Shown here one piece after another: positions 8,764 through 16,061 of a DNA stretch of 64,000 bases. The notes under the pieces are model-generated. The model saw only the letters and a list, made by a program, of their open reading frames with translations, searched no databases and had not been told where the DNA came from. A program made the position numbers and the translations under genes. This DNA is from Streptomyces sp. NBC_01298 (GTDB lineage: Bacteria; Actinomycetota; Actinomycetes; Streptomycetales; Streptomycetaceae), in the NCBI RefSeq assembly GCF_035978755.1, contig NZ_CP108414.1:2046001-2110000 (forward strand), in the 5' to 3' direction. How positions within the stretch are numbered: position 1 is the stretch's first letter; each line of letters opens with the position of its first letter.

Positions 8764-8847
8764 GGTCGTTCACTTCAAGCCAGGAGGCCGTTGGGCCCTC
8801 GACTGGTCGTTCACGTGCTGTTAACGCGGTGTGGACTCAGTACACCG
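8764..8847. promoter_or_regulatory. Candidate regulator sites between xanthine dehydrogenase and PucR genes
   Basis: The divergent intergenic region holds an exact 10-base direct repeat GGTCGTTCAC at 8764-8773 and 8805-8814, 41 bases apart (about four helical turns). It also has an inverted repeat CGGTGT-N9-ACACCG at 8827-8847. Direct repeats on one helix face suit a PucR/CdaR-type activator, but the binding protein is an inference. Confidence 0.4.
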
Positions 8848-8993
8848 GCCCTGCGTCCCCCGGGTGCAGTCACCGAAACCATGAAGGAGTTGGCTGGGGA
8901 CCTCCCTCGTCTTGTAGATTCGTATGAAAGGCAGGATGCGACGACCTGCCCGATTTCCAACGGCAACATTCGAGACAGATCGGCGGCGACATC

Positions 8994-10673
8994 ATGCGGC
9001 TGCGCGCACTGCTGGAAACCGAGGCGCTGGGGCTGCGGCTGCTGGGCGGCGAGGAAGAACTCGACCGGACGGTCCGCGGGGTCATGACGACCGACCTACG
9101 GGATCCCAGCCGATACCTATCCGGAGGGGAACTGGTCCTCACTGGCCTGGCCTGGAGACGAAATTCAGCCGACTCCGAGCCGTTCGTACGAATCCTCGCG
9201 AGCGCCGGCGTGGCCGGGCTCGCGGCCGGCGAGGCGGAGCTGGGTGACATTCCCGACGACCTCGTCACGGCGTGTCTTCGCAACCGTCTCCCGTTGTTCG
9301 CTGTAAACGAAGACGTTGCATTCGCCACCATCACCGAGTACGTGGTGCGGCAGGTGTCGGGAGAGCGTGCCGGGGACCTCGCGGCCGTCGTGGACCGCCA
9401 TCGGCGGCTCATGACCTCCGGTCCGGCCGGTGGCGGACCCGATGTGGTGCTCGATCTGCTCACCACGGACCTCGATCTCCGGGCCTGGGTGCTCTCGCCC
9501 ACCGGACGGCAGATCGCCGGGGCGGGCGAGCCGCTGGCGCCGGGCATCTGCGCGGCACTGGCGAGCGAGCACCTCGCGGCGGTCCGGACGGGCCGCAGGG
9601 GACCGCACCGGATCTCCCTCCAGGGTATTACGTACTCCCTCTTCCCGATCAGGGGACACGGGCGCGGCGCCGCCGGTCCGGCGGCCCGGGACGTCCGCGA
9701 GAGCGTGCTCTCCGACTGGCTGCTGGCCGTCGAGGCCGACGCCGGCGACTGGCCCGCCGAGCGGCTCGACCTGCTCCAGGGCGTCACCCAGCTGATCGCC
9801 GTCGAGCGGGACCGCCGCGACGCGGCCCGTACGGTGCGCCGCCGCCTCGCCCAGGAGGTCCTGGAGCTGGTCCAGACGGGCGCTCCGCCCGCCGAGATCG
9901 CCGCCCGCCTGCGGGTGGCCGCGCCGGTGCTCCTGCCGGGGCTGGGCGCCGCCCCGCACTGGCAGGTCGTCGTGGCCCGGGTGGACTGGGACGGCGGTGA
10001 CATCGCGGGCGGCCCCGTCGCCCAGTCGCTGCTGGAGGAGATCCTCGTCGACCCCTCCGTCTCGGGTCCCGAACCCTCGGACCGGATCGCCGTCGCGCAC
10101 GCCGGGGACGAGGCGATCGCCCTCGTACCGCTGCCCGCGCCCGCCGGGGAGCCCGGCGAGGAGAAGGGCCCCGACACCGCCCTGCACGCGGAAACGCTGC
10201 TCGCGGCCGTACGGGACCCCCTGGCGGCCGGACTCGCCGACGACGGCCGGCTCACCCTGGGCGTCAGCGCGGCCGTGTCCTCCGCCGAGGGCCTGCGCGG
10301 GGCCCTGGAAGAGGCCCGGCACGCCCGCCGGGTCGCCGCGGCCCGCCCGGGCCGCGTCTGCGCGGCCGGCCACCACGAGCTGGCCTCGCACGTCCTGCTG
10401 CTCCCGTTCGTCCCGGACGACGTCCGCCGCGCCTTCACGGCCCGGCTGCTGGACCCGCTGCGCGACTACGACCGCCGCCACCGCGCGGAGCTCATCCCCA
10501 CCCTCGAAGCCTTCCTGGACTGCGACGGCTCGTGGACCCGCTGCGCGACGCGGCTGCACCTCCACGTCAACACGCTGAGGTACCGGGTCGGGCGAATCGA
10601 GCAGTTGACGGCACGGGACCTTTCCCGGCTCGAGGACAAGCTCGACTTCTTCCTTGCACTGCGGATGAGCTGA
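8994..10673 (+). CDS. PucR family transcriptional regulator
   Basis: 559 residues from ATG 8994. The N-terminal PucR (purine catabolism regulator-like) domain spans about residues 1-130: MRLRALLETEALGLRLLGG, GVMTTDLRDPSRYLSGGELVLTG, and VNEDVAFATITEYV. A GGDEF-like CdaR middle segment follows. The C-terminal HTH_30 domain ends in RCATRLHLHVNTLRYRVGRIEQLTARDL. It is divergently transcribed from the xanthine dehydrogenase operon and very likely controls it in response to purine degradation intermediates or nitrogen status. The length is normal for the family. Confidence 0.92.
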   Translation: MRLRALLETEALGLRLLGGEEELDRTVRGVMTTDLRDPSRYLSGGELVLTGLAWRRNSADSEPFVRILASAGVAGLAAGEAELGDIPDDLVTACLRNRLPLFAVNEDVAFATITEYVVRQVSGERAGDLAAVVDRHRRLMTSGPAGGGPDVVLDLLTTDLDLRAWVLSPTGRQIAGAGEPLAPGICAALASEHLAAVRTGRRGPHRISLQGITYSLFPIRGHGRGAAGPAARDVRESVLSDWLLAVEADAGDWPAERLDLLQGVTQLIAVERDRRDAARTVRRRLAQEVLELVQTGAPPAEIAARLRVAAPVLLPGLGAAPHWQVVVARVDWDGGDIAGGPVAQSLLEEILVDPSVSGPEPSDRIAVAHAGDEAIALVPLPAPAGEPGEEKGPDTALHAETLLAAVRDPLAAGLADDGRLTLGVSAAVSSAEGLRGALEEARHARRVAAARPGRVCAAGHHELASHVLLLPFVPDDVRRAFTARLLDPLRDYDRRHRAELIPTLEAFLDCDGSWTRCATRLHLHVNTLRYRVGRIEQLTARDLSRLEDKLDFFLALRMS

Positions 10674-10861
10674 GAAGATCCACCGCCTGACCGGCCGGGG
10701 GGCCGGTCGGGACCGACCGGGGGCCGTGCGGGGGTGGCTGATGATCCGTCCGGACTTTGTGAAAGAGTTCACCCGACCCCTTGGCCGAACCCGCCGATCC
10801 GTGCTCTCATTTCGCCCCAGGGCTCAACGACGTGCTGCTTGGTTGCTTTGGGGAGGGCAAT

Positions 10862-11647
10862 GTGGCGGATACCGCCATGTCCAGTGCCGGAACTATCGGG
10901 GGAGACGACCCCCTCCAGCGGGCGATATGGCGGCTGCGCTCGCGCGGCTGTTGGACCGACGCGGCGGCCCTGCTGACGCCGCACCTGCACGATGCCGGAG
11001 CCGCCGTACAGCGGACCGGGCTCCTGGTCGAACGCTGCCTGTTCACCGGGCAGGGCTGGGCCGAGGCCGAGGACGCCCTACGGGTGGCCGAAGCGGTGTC
11101 CCAGGACGACGACGACCGCGGCGCGGCGGCGTGCGAGCGGGGTCACCTGGCGTACGCGGCGACCGTACTGGGCGTACGCGACCGGGCCGACGAGGCCCGC
11201 TCGGCCCTGGGGCGGGCGGCGGCGCTGCTGTCCCCGGGCTCCCGCACCCGGCCGCTGCTGGACTTCCGCCGGGGCCTGGTGGCCGAGCACCTGGCGGACG
11301 CCCCCTCATCGGCCCTGCCGGCCTACCGGCGGGCCCACGCGGGCGCCCTCGCCCACGGCGACACCCTCCTCCTGTCCTTCACCTGGCGGCACCTGGCGGC
11401 GCTGGCCCTGCGGGACGGCGAGGTCGCCGAGGCCCGCAAGGGCTTCGCGGAATCCCTCCGCATCCGGGAGGACCTCGGCTTCCTGATCGGCACGGCACCC
11501 GCCCTGGCGGCCCTGGCCGAAGCCGAACCGGAACCGGAGGCCGCCCGCCTCCGCGCCGAGGCCCGCCGCCTCTTCCACCTCCTGGGCGGCATCCCCACAT
11601 GGCTGGCCGACCAACTCCACCCCGCACCAGCCCCTACACCTTCTTGA
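10862..11647 (+). CDS. TPR-like alpha-helical protein of unknown function
   Basis: 261 residues. GTG 10862 is chosen because GGGAGG lies five bases upstream; an ATG at 10781 gives 27 more residues but has no RBS. The protein is almost entirely Ala/Leu/Arg-rich helix pairs of about 34-40 residues (EDALRVAEAVSQDDDDRGAAACERGHLAYAATVLGV, then DEARSALGRAAALL, then ARKGFAESLRIREDLGFLIG), as in tetratricopeptide or transcriptional-activator repeat domains. There is no enzyme motif, signal peptide or DNA-binding domain. It probably binds another protein. It stands alone, with pucR upstream and a gene-free repeat region downstream. Confidence 0.65.
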   Translation: MADTAMSSAGTIGGDDPLQRAIWRLRSRGCWTDAAALLTPHLHDAGAAVQRTGLLVERCLFTGQGWAEAEDALRVAEAVSQDDDDRGAAACERGHLAYAATVLGVRDRADEARSALGRAAALLSPGSRTRPLLDFRRGLVAEHLADAPSSALPAYRRAHAGALAHGDTLLLSFTWRHLAALALRDGEVAEARKGFAESLRIREDLGFLIGTAPALAALAEAEPEPEAARLRAEARRLFHLLGGIPTWLADQLHPAPAPTPS

Positions 11648-11744
11648 CGCGCCGGACTCCTCCTCGACGCACCGCTGCGCGGGACTCCGTCCGTCGGTGA
11701 CCCGGCGGGGTGCTCGCCTCCGCCGTCCCGGCGCGGGGCCCGGT

Positions 11745-11925
11745 GGGCGGGTGCGGGTGGCTCGGCCCTGCGGGGCGGAGTTCCCCTACCCGCCCTTCCA
11801 CCGTTCCCCGGGCGCTGCCCGGACCCCGGTCCGGGCACGCCGGACCGGCTGAAGAGCAGGGGCCCCGGGCTGCGCCCGGACCCCCTGGGGCTCCGCCCCA
11901 GACCCCGGTCCTCAAACGCCGGAGG
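11745..11925 (+). repeat. Dispersed intergenic repeat, copy 1
   Basis: The segment 11745-11832 matches the reverse complement of 47578-47668 over most of its length. Examples are the CCCTGCGGGGCGGAGT block, the CCGTTCCCCGGGCGCTGCCC block and the TCAAACGCCGG end. The segment 11863-11906 is identical in 44 bases to 47471-47514. The element is GC-rich and hairpin-prone, does not code, and lies after convergent or terminating genes at both places. Confidence 0.7.
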
Positions 11926-11995
11926 GCTGGAGTGGCGCGGGCGGCCTGAAATATCCCCCAGCCGGGGTCGGGGGCTGCGTGCCGGGGTCGGGGAC

Positions 11996-12122
11996 GGGGG
12001 CGGGGTGGGGTGTTGGCCGGGACGTAAAGCGTGATGTGTGGCGCACTACTCGGGATTACTGTCGAAGTACGGCACAGGGCGCCTAAATCATGCAGTCCAG
12101 GCCGACACCCCACCCCGCCCCC
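11996..12122. repeat. 127-base block bounded by 23-base inverted repeats
   Basis: Bases 11996-12018 (a G-rich arm GGGGGCGGGGTGGGGTGT followed by TGGCC) and 12100-12122 are reverse complements with one mismatch. The interior, 12019-12099, is markedly less GC-rich than its surroundings. It resembles a small inverted-repeat element or a non-coding RNA hairpin. No target-site duplication was identified. Confidence 0.5.
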
Positions 12123-12226
12123 GGCACCGACCCCCCACCCGCAGCGAGCGCCACACCGGCACAACCCCAGCCCCGCCGGCGCTTGAGGCGCAGGGCCCCG
12201 GGGACAGCGTCCCCGGCAGCATCGGC

Positions 12227-12913
12227 TCAGGCAGACCCGAAGTGGGCGCGGATCAGCGACTCCGCCACCCCCACGTCACCCAAAGACAGCGCGGCCACAA
12301 CCGCGCAGTGCTCCGCCGCATCCGCCACCAGCTCCGCCCGCCGCACCCGCCGCGGCCCCGGCAGGGGCCACTGCGAGCGCCGGTGGAGATCCTCCGCCAC
12401 CAGCAGGAGCTGCGCGTTGCCGGCCAGCCCGAGCACCGCACGGTGAAACGCCCGGTCCGCATCCGCATACCGCGCCGCATCACCCGCGGCCGCCGCCGCC
12501 TCCGCCTCAGCCGCCGCAGGCACCACCGCGGCCCAGGCCCCCGCCGGCACCGTACGGGCCAGCCGCAGCATCACGGGGACTTCGAGCAGCGCCCTGACCT
12601 CGGCCAGTTCCGCCAGCTCCCCCGGGGTCCGGGTCAGGACCCGGAACCCCCGGTTCGGGAGGCATTCCACGACCCCCTCCAGCGCCAGCTGCTGCATCGC
12701 CTCGCGCACGGGCGTCGCGGAGACCCCGAACCGCTCCCCCAGGGCCGGGCCCGAGTAGATCTCCCCCGGCTCCAGCTCGCCCGCGAGCAGCGCCGCACGC
12801 AGGGCGTCGAGGACCTGCCCGCGCACGGAGTGCCGTACGACCTTGCGGTCCTGCTTGCGGTCCTGCTGTTCCGGTACCCGGGCTCGGGCCGTATCGCGCA
12901 CTCGGTCCTCCAC
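12227..12913 (-). CDS. GntR family regulator, FadR/FCD subfamily
   Basis: 228 residues from GTG 12913; an upstream GTG at 12955 would add 14 residues, and neither start has a strong RBS. The N-terminal winged helix is standard GntR: VLDALRAALLAGELEPGEIYSGPALGERFGVSATPVREAMQQLALEGVVE. The C-terminal FCD domain has the helical core LAELAEVRALLEVPVMLRLA, then ADADRAFHRAVLGLAGN, and a late histidine region (VADAAEHCAVVAALSLGD), where metal and ligand bind in this family. Ligand and targets are unknown. It is divergent from the FhuF-like gene, and the iron box at 12971-12989 lies between the two. Confidence 0.85.
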   Translation of the reverse strand: MEDRVRDTARARVPEQQDRKQDRKVVRHSVRGQVLDALRAALLAGELEPGEIYSGPALGERFGVSATPVREAMQQLALEGVVECLPNRGFRVLTRTPGELAELAEVRALLEVPVMLRLARTVPAGAWAAVVPAAAEAEAAAAAGDAARYADADRAFHRAVLGLAGNAQLLLVAEDLHRRSQWPLPGPRRVRRAELVADAAEHCAVVAALSLGDVGVAESLIRAHFGSA

Positions 12914-12970
12914 GGGTTTCGACCTGCCCCCGAAGAATAGCCCGCCTTCCCACACCCCACGAAGATCAGA

Positions 12971-12989
12971 TAAGGTAAGGCTTACCTGT
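12971..12989. promoter_or_regulatory. Iron box (DmdR1/IdeR-type operator)
   Basis: TAAGGTAAGGCTTACCTGT matches the actinobacterial iron-box consensus TWAGGTWAGSCTWACCTWA at 17 of 19 positions and is a near-perfect palindrome. It ends 28 bases before the ATG of the FhuF-like gene, where a bound iron-loaded DmdR1/IdeR repressor would block transcription. It predicts induction on iron starvation. Confidence 0.85.
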
Positions 12990-13017
12990 TAACGATCGCG
13001 TGCTTGGGGGGTTCGTC

Positions 13018-13905
13018 ATGACCATCACAGCCGACGCGCCCGCCCAGAGCCGCGTACAGCCCGTCCGCACCCCCGCCCCGCCCGGCTCTCCGGTGGCGGA
13101 CGCGTACGCACGGCTGACCACCGCCTACGGCGGACTGCGCGTCACCGAACTCGCCCCGCACGAACCCTCCCCCCGCGGTGTGGGGTGGGTCGGCGCGGAC
13201 GAGCTCGCGGCGGGCGGCGAGGCCCTGGAGACGTTCCTCGCGTGGGACGAGGCGCAGATGCTCCGCGACTACGGGCGCCCGGGTCGGCCCGACGTGGTGG
13301 CGGGCTTCGGACTGCACCGGTACGCGTGGGAGGCCTGTCTGCTGTTCACGGCTCCCTGGTTCCTGGACCGGCGCGTGCCGCTCCTGCCCCCGGAAGCCGT
13401 GTCCTTCCACCGGACCGACGGCCGGATGGCCGTCCGCGTCCACTCCTTCGCATGCCTGCCGGACGACCCGGCGGCAGCGCTCCCCGGGGCCCGGGTCGTG
13501 CCCGACGAGGACGCGCTGCGCGCGGAGGTACGGGCCGCGGTGGCCCTGCACCTCGAACCGGTGGTGGAGGGCTTCGGCCCGCGGACGCGGCGCGGGCGGC
13601 GCGCCCTGTGGGGCATGGTGACCGACGACGTGGTCGAGAGCCTCTGGTACGTGGCCAACCTGCTCGGCGAAGCCGAGGAGCAGCGGGCGATGCGCGAGCT
13701 GGACCGGCTCTTCCCGGGTTCGACCGCCCCGTACACGGGAGGCGCGGGCTTCCGGACCCTCGAAGCCCCGGACGGCCGGCAGCTGCCCACCCGCAACCGG
13801 GCGAGCTGCTGCTTCTTCTACACGATCCGCCCGGACGACACCTGCGTCACCTGCCCCCGCACCTGCGACGAGGACCGCGTGGCACGCCTGACGGCCGACA
13901 GCTGA
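13018..13905 (+). CDS. FhuF-like ferric-siderophore reductase ((2Fe-2S) protein)
   Basis: 295 residues from ATG 13018; a GGGGGG stretch lies eight bases upstream, so this is preferred over GTG 13000. The C-terminus carries the FhuF iron-sulfur signature: Cys-Cys in RASCCFFY, about ten residues, then CVTCPRTCD, giving the C-C-x10-C-x2-C pattern of the unusual 2Fe-2S cluster. The N-terminal two-thirds match the family in size, with a weakly conserved helical domain. FhuF-type proteins reduce ferric iron from siderophores in the cytosol. The upstream iron box shows it is iron-repressed. No siderophore transporter or synthase gene is adjacent. Confidence 0.85.
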   Translation: MTITADAPAQSRVQPVRTPAPPGSPVADAYARLTTAYGGLRVTELAPHEPSPRGVGWVGADELAAGGEALETFLAWDEAQMLRDYGRPGRPDVVAGFGLHRYAWEACLLFTAPWFLDRRVPLLPPEAVSFHRTDGRMAVRVHSFACLPDDPAAALPGARVVPDEDALRAEVRAAVALHLEPVVEGFGPRTRRGRRALWGMVTDDVVESLWYVANLLGEAEEQRAMRELDRLFPGSTAPYTGGAGFRTLEAPDGRQLPTRNRASCCFFYTIRPDDTCVTCPRTCDEDRVARLTADS

Positions 13906-14265
13906 GAGCCGCAGTCCGTCCCTACGGCGCCAGGGTGCGCAGGGGTGGGCGGCATCCGACGGGCCCGGACCTCCCCGACGGTCGGCCGGTGTCATCCGCC
14001 CGGACGTACGGCCGCCACCGAGTTTGCGCGCCGCCGCCTCCACCGCCTCAACCCACCCGTCCGGCTGACCGAAATCGAACTCAACCCGCCATGTGCGAGC
14101 GGGAGTTCGATCCGCAACACCCTATCCGGCGGGCTCCGCCCCCCGTTGGCGTCCACTTGCCCCGAAACCCGCGTGTACGACTCACCGGCTGCGCCACTAT
14201 GGCGCCCGGAAAGCCGCACCGGCCACAAGCCGAACAGCCGCATACGCGAGGCAAGGGACAACCGC
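13906..14265. other. Gene-free region between the iron reductase and the DUF2637 gene
   Basis: 360 bases with no coding signal. It holds a long imperfect hairpin (14074-14111: ATCGAACTC, a 3-base bulge, CCGC, a 9-base loop, then GCGGGAGTTCGAT) and a small perfect one (14191-14205, GCGCC-ACTAT-GGCGC) 60 bases before the next start. The first may end the iron-reductase transcript. Its GTTCGAT arm superficially resembles a tRNA T-arm, but no cloverleaf fits. Confidence 0.5.
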
Positions 14266-15387
14266 ATGAGACTGACCGACATATCGCTGGACTGGCTGCT
14301 GCCCGGCAGCCTGCTGATCCTGGGCGTACTTGCGGCAGTGGCGGTACTGGCCCGGGGCAAGCGCGAAGGCGAGAAGGCCGGAGCGGCCGAGGACAGCTGG
14401 GAGCGCAGCGAGGAACGGAGGCGGCGCAAGGAAGCCGTCTACGGGACCGCCTCCTACGTCCTGCTCTTCTGCTGCGCGGCGGTCGCCGCGGCGCTCTCCT
14501 TCCACGGGCTGGTCGGCTTCGGCCGGCAGAACCTCAACCTGTCCGGGGGCTGGGAGTACCTGGTCCCCTTCGGCCTCGACGGCGCCGCCATGTTCTGTTC
14601 GGTGCTCGCCGTCCGCGAGGCCAGCCACGGCGACGCGGCCCTCGGCTCGCGCATGCTGGTCTGGCTGTTCGCGGGAGCGGCCGCCTGGTTCAACTGGGTG
14701 CACGCCCCCCGCGGTCTCGGCCACGACGGGGCTCCGCAGTTCTTCTCCGGCATGTCGCTGTCGGCGGCCGTGCTCTTCGACCGCGCGCTGAAGCAGACCC
14801 GCCGGGCCGCACTGCGCGAACAGGGCCTGATTCCGAGGCCGTTGCCGCAGATCCGGATGGTCCGCTGGCTGCGGGCACCCCGGGAGACCTTCGGCGCGTG
14901 GTCGCTGATGCTGCTGGAGGGGGTCCGCACGCTGGACGAGGCCGTGGACGAGGTGCGCGAGGACAAGAAGGAGAAGGAGAACGACCGGCACCGCCGGCGG
15001 GAGCAACACCGGCTGGACCGGGCGCACATCAAGGCGCTCGGCCGTCAGAACCGGGCGTTCGGGCGGGTGGCCCGGGCCCGTCAGGTCGAGGTGCCGGGGC
15101 TGGCCCCCGGAGCGGGCTCCGCGCCGGTCGGCGCGGAGCCGGCCATAGCGGAATCCGGACAGCTGCCGCTACGGCGCCGGCCCTCCCTGCAGGCCGTGAG
15201 CGGAACCGACCCTCTCGATAGGACCGAAAGGACCGACAGGACCGACAGGACCGACAGGACCGAGTCGGCCGCCACGGCCGCCGGCCCCCGGACGGTGGAC
15301 CTCACCGCCGAGGACGACACGCAGACGCTCCCCCGACTCGACTCCCTGGAGCGCAAACTGAAGGACCTGGAGCAGCAGTTCGGCTGA
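14266..15387 (+). CDS. DUF2637 membrane protein with coiled-coil C-terminus
   Basis: 373 residues from ATG 14266, with AAGGGA upstream. Hydrophobic segments lie at about residues 8-27 (LDWLLPGSLLILGVLAAVAV), 60-82, 95-125 and 130-150. The DUF2637 region (LVPFGLDGAAMFCSVLAVREAS, LVWLFAGAAAWFNWVHA) follows the first two. The second half is hydrophilic and charged, with a Glu/Arg-rich stretch and a final LDSLERKLKDLEQQF helix likely to coil. DUF2637 proteins are widespread in Streptomyces, some next to plasmid transfer (Spd) genes, but their role is unknown; no transfer genes are present here. Five 9-base units (15220-15264) encode a repeated Arg-Thr-Asp linker. Confidence 0.75.
   Translation: MRLTDISLDWLLPGSLLILGVLAAVAVLARGKREGEKAGAAEDSWERSEERRRRKEAVYGTASYVLLFCCAAVAAALSFHGLVGFGRQNLNLSGGWEYLVPFGLDGAAMFCSVLAVREASHGDAALGSRMLVWLFAGAAAWFNWVHAPRGLGHDGAPQFFSGMSLSAAVLFDRALKQTRRAALREQGLIPRPLPQIRMVRWLRAPRETFGAWSLMLLEGVRTLDEAVDEVREDKKEKENDRHRRREQHRLDRAHIKALGRQNRAFGRVARARQVEVPGLAPGAGSAPVGAEPAIAESGQLPLRRRPSLQAVSGTDPLDRTERTDRTDRTDRTESAATAAGPRTVDLTAEDDTQTLPRLDSLERKLKDLEQQFG
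15220..15264 (+). repeat. Five tandem copies of a 9-base unit inside a coding region
   Basis: The unit AGGACCGAC occurs five times in a row; the first copy ends in AA and the last in AG. It encodes a repeated D-R-T linker in the DUF2637 protein. The copies are nearly identical, so the linker length is likely to vary between strains. Confidence 0.8.
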
Positions 15388-15449
15388 CGCCGCCGATGCG
15401 GCGGGCCCAGGCCCGTCCGGGAAGCGCGTCGCGGGGTCCGCCCGGTCAC

Positions 15450-15962
15450 TCAGGCGGGCCCCGCCTCCTTCGCTCCGTCGAATTCGAACCACACGAGTTC
15501 GAACCACACCACCTTGCCGCCGCCCAGCGACACTCCGAGCGCGTCCACGCCCCAGGCGTCGGCGAGCGACTGCACCAGCACCAGCCCCCTGCCGTGCGTA
15601 CCGTCGTCGGCGGACGGTACGTGCGGCCGGGGCCGGCGGGCGGCGTAGTCGCGGACCTCCACCCGGAGCCGGTCGTCGGCGAGCGTCGCGGAGATCTCGG
15701 CGCCCTGATCCGTGTGGACGAGGGCGTTCGTGACGAGCTCGGTGATCAGCAGCTCGGCCACCTCGGCAGCCTCCGTACGGCACCGGTGACGCATCAACTC
15801 CCTTAAGTCCCTGCGGACTTCTCCCACGGCTTTCAAATCGGCCCGCCGCACGCTGCGGGTGATCCCCGAGGCGTCCCCCGCCGTCCCGTCCTCGGCCGAC
15901 GGTTCGCGCGGCACCGGCCGCCCCCTCCGCCACAGCTTTCCGGCCTTCGCCCCCACCCGCAC
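15450..15962 (-). CDS. Anti-sigma-factor-type ATP-binding protein (HATPase_c, RsbW-like)
   Basis: 170 residues. GTG 15962 is chosen because GGGAGGT lies eight bases before it; a longer frame from 16055 has no such signal. The GHKL fold motifs are clear: N-box ELLITELVTNALVHT, a D-x-G-containing segment RVEVRDYA, and G-box DDGTHGRGLVLVQSLADAWGV. This lone kinase domain is the serine-kinase anti-sigma type (RsbW/SpoIIAB family) found in dozens of copies in streptomycetes, normally paired with an anti-anti-sigma factor or PP2C phosphatase. No such partner adjoins; a degenerate PP2C-like protein lies about 1.9 kb away. Target unknown. Confidence 0.85.
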   Translation of the reverse strand: MRVGAKAGKLWRRGRPVPREPSAEDGTAGDASGITRSVRRADLKAVGEVRRDLRELMRHRCRTEAAEVAELLITELVTNALVHTDQGAEISATLADDRLRVEVRDYAARRPRPHVPSADDGTHGRGLVLVQSLADAWGVDALGVSLGGGKVVWFELVWFEFDGAKEAGPA

Positions 15963-16061
15963 GGCGATGTACCTCCCGCATGTCCCCGCTACCCGACGGC
16001 CCGTCGGTCGAACAGGCCTACGGGATGCATGCCCCCCGGGGGAATCCGCACGCATCCGGGC

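Larger units (their letters stand above)
11648..12226. other. 579-base gene-free region with dispersed and G-rich repeats
   Basis: No credible gene. From about 11745 to 11835 and from 11863 to 11925 the sequence resembles the intergenic region at 47.4-47.7 kb, including 44 identical bases (11863-11906 and 47471-47514). From 11984 to 12010 five G-runs of 4-5 bases with 1-2-base loops form a strong G-quadruplex motif. A 127-base block (11996-12122) is bounded by inverted repeats. Confidence 0.7.

Noticed and set aside
11634..12164. 176-codon minus-strand frame in the repeat region
   Set aside because: Composition is irregular, no RBS or domain is visible, and the frame runs through hairpin repeats shared with another intergenic region.
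14074..14111. Possible tRNA because of GTTCGAT near a stem
   Set aside because: No acceptor, D or anticodon stem could be built around it; it is a simple hairpin.
14266..15387. Integrated plasmid or conjugative element suggested by DUF2637
   Set aside because: No integrase, FtsK-like transfer protein or att duplication was found; DUF2637 genes also occur alone on chromosomes.
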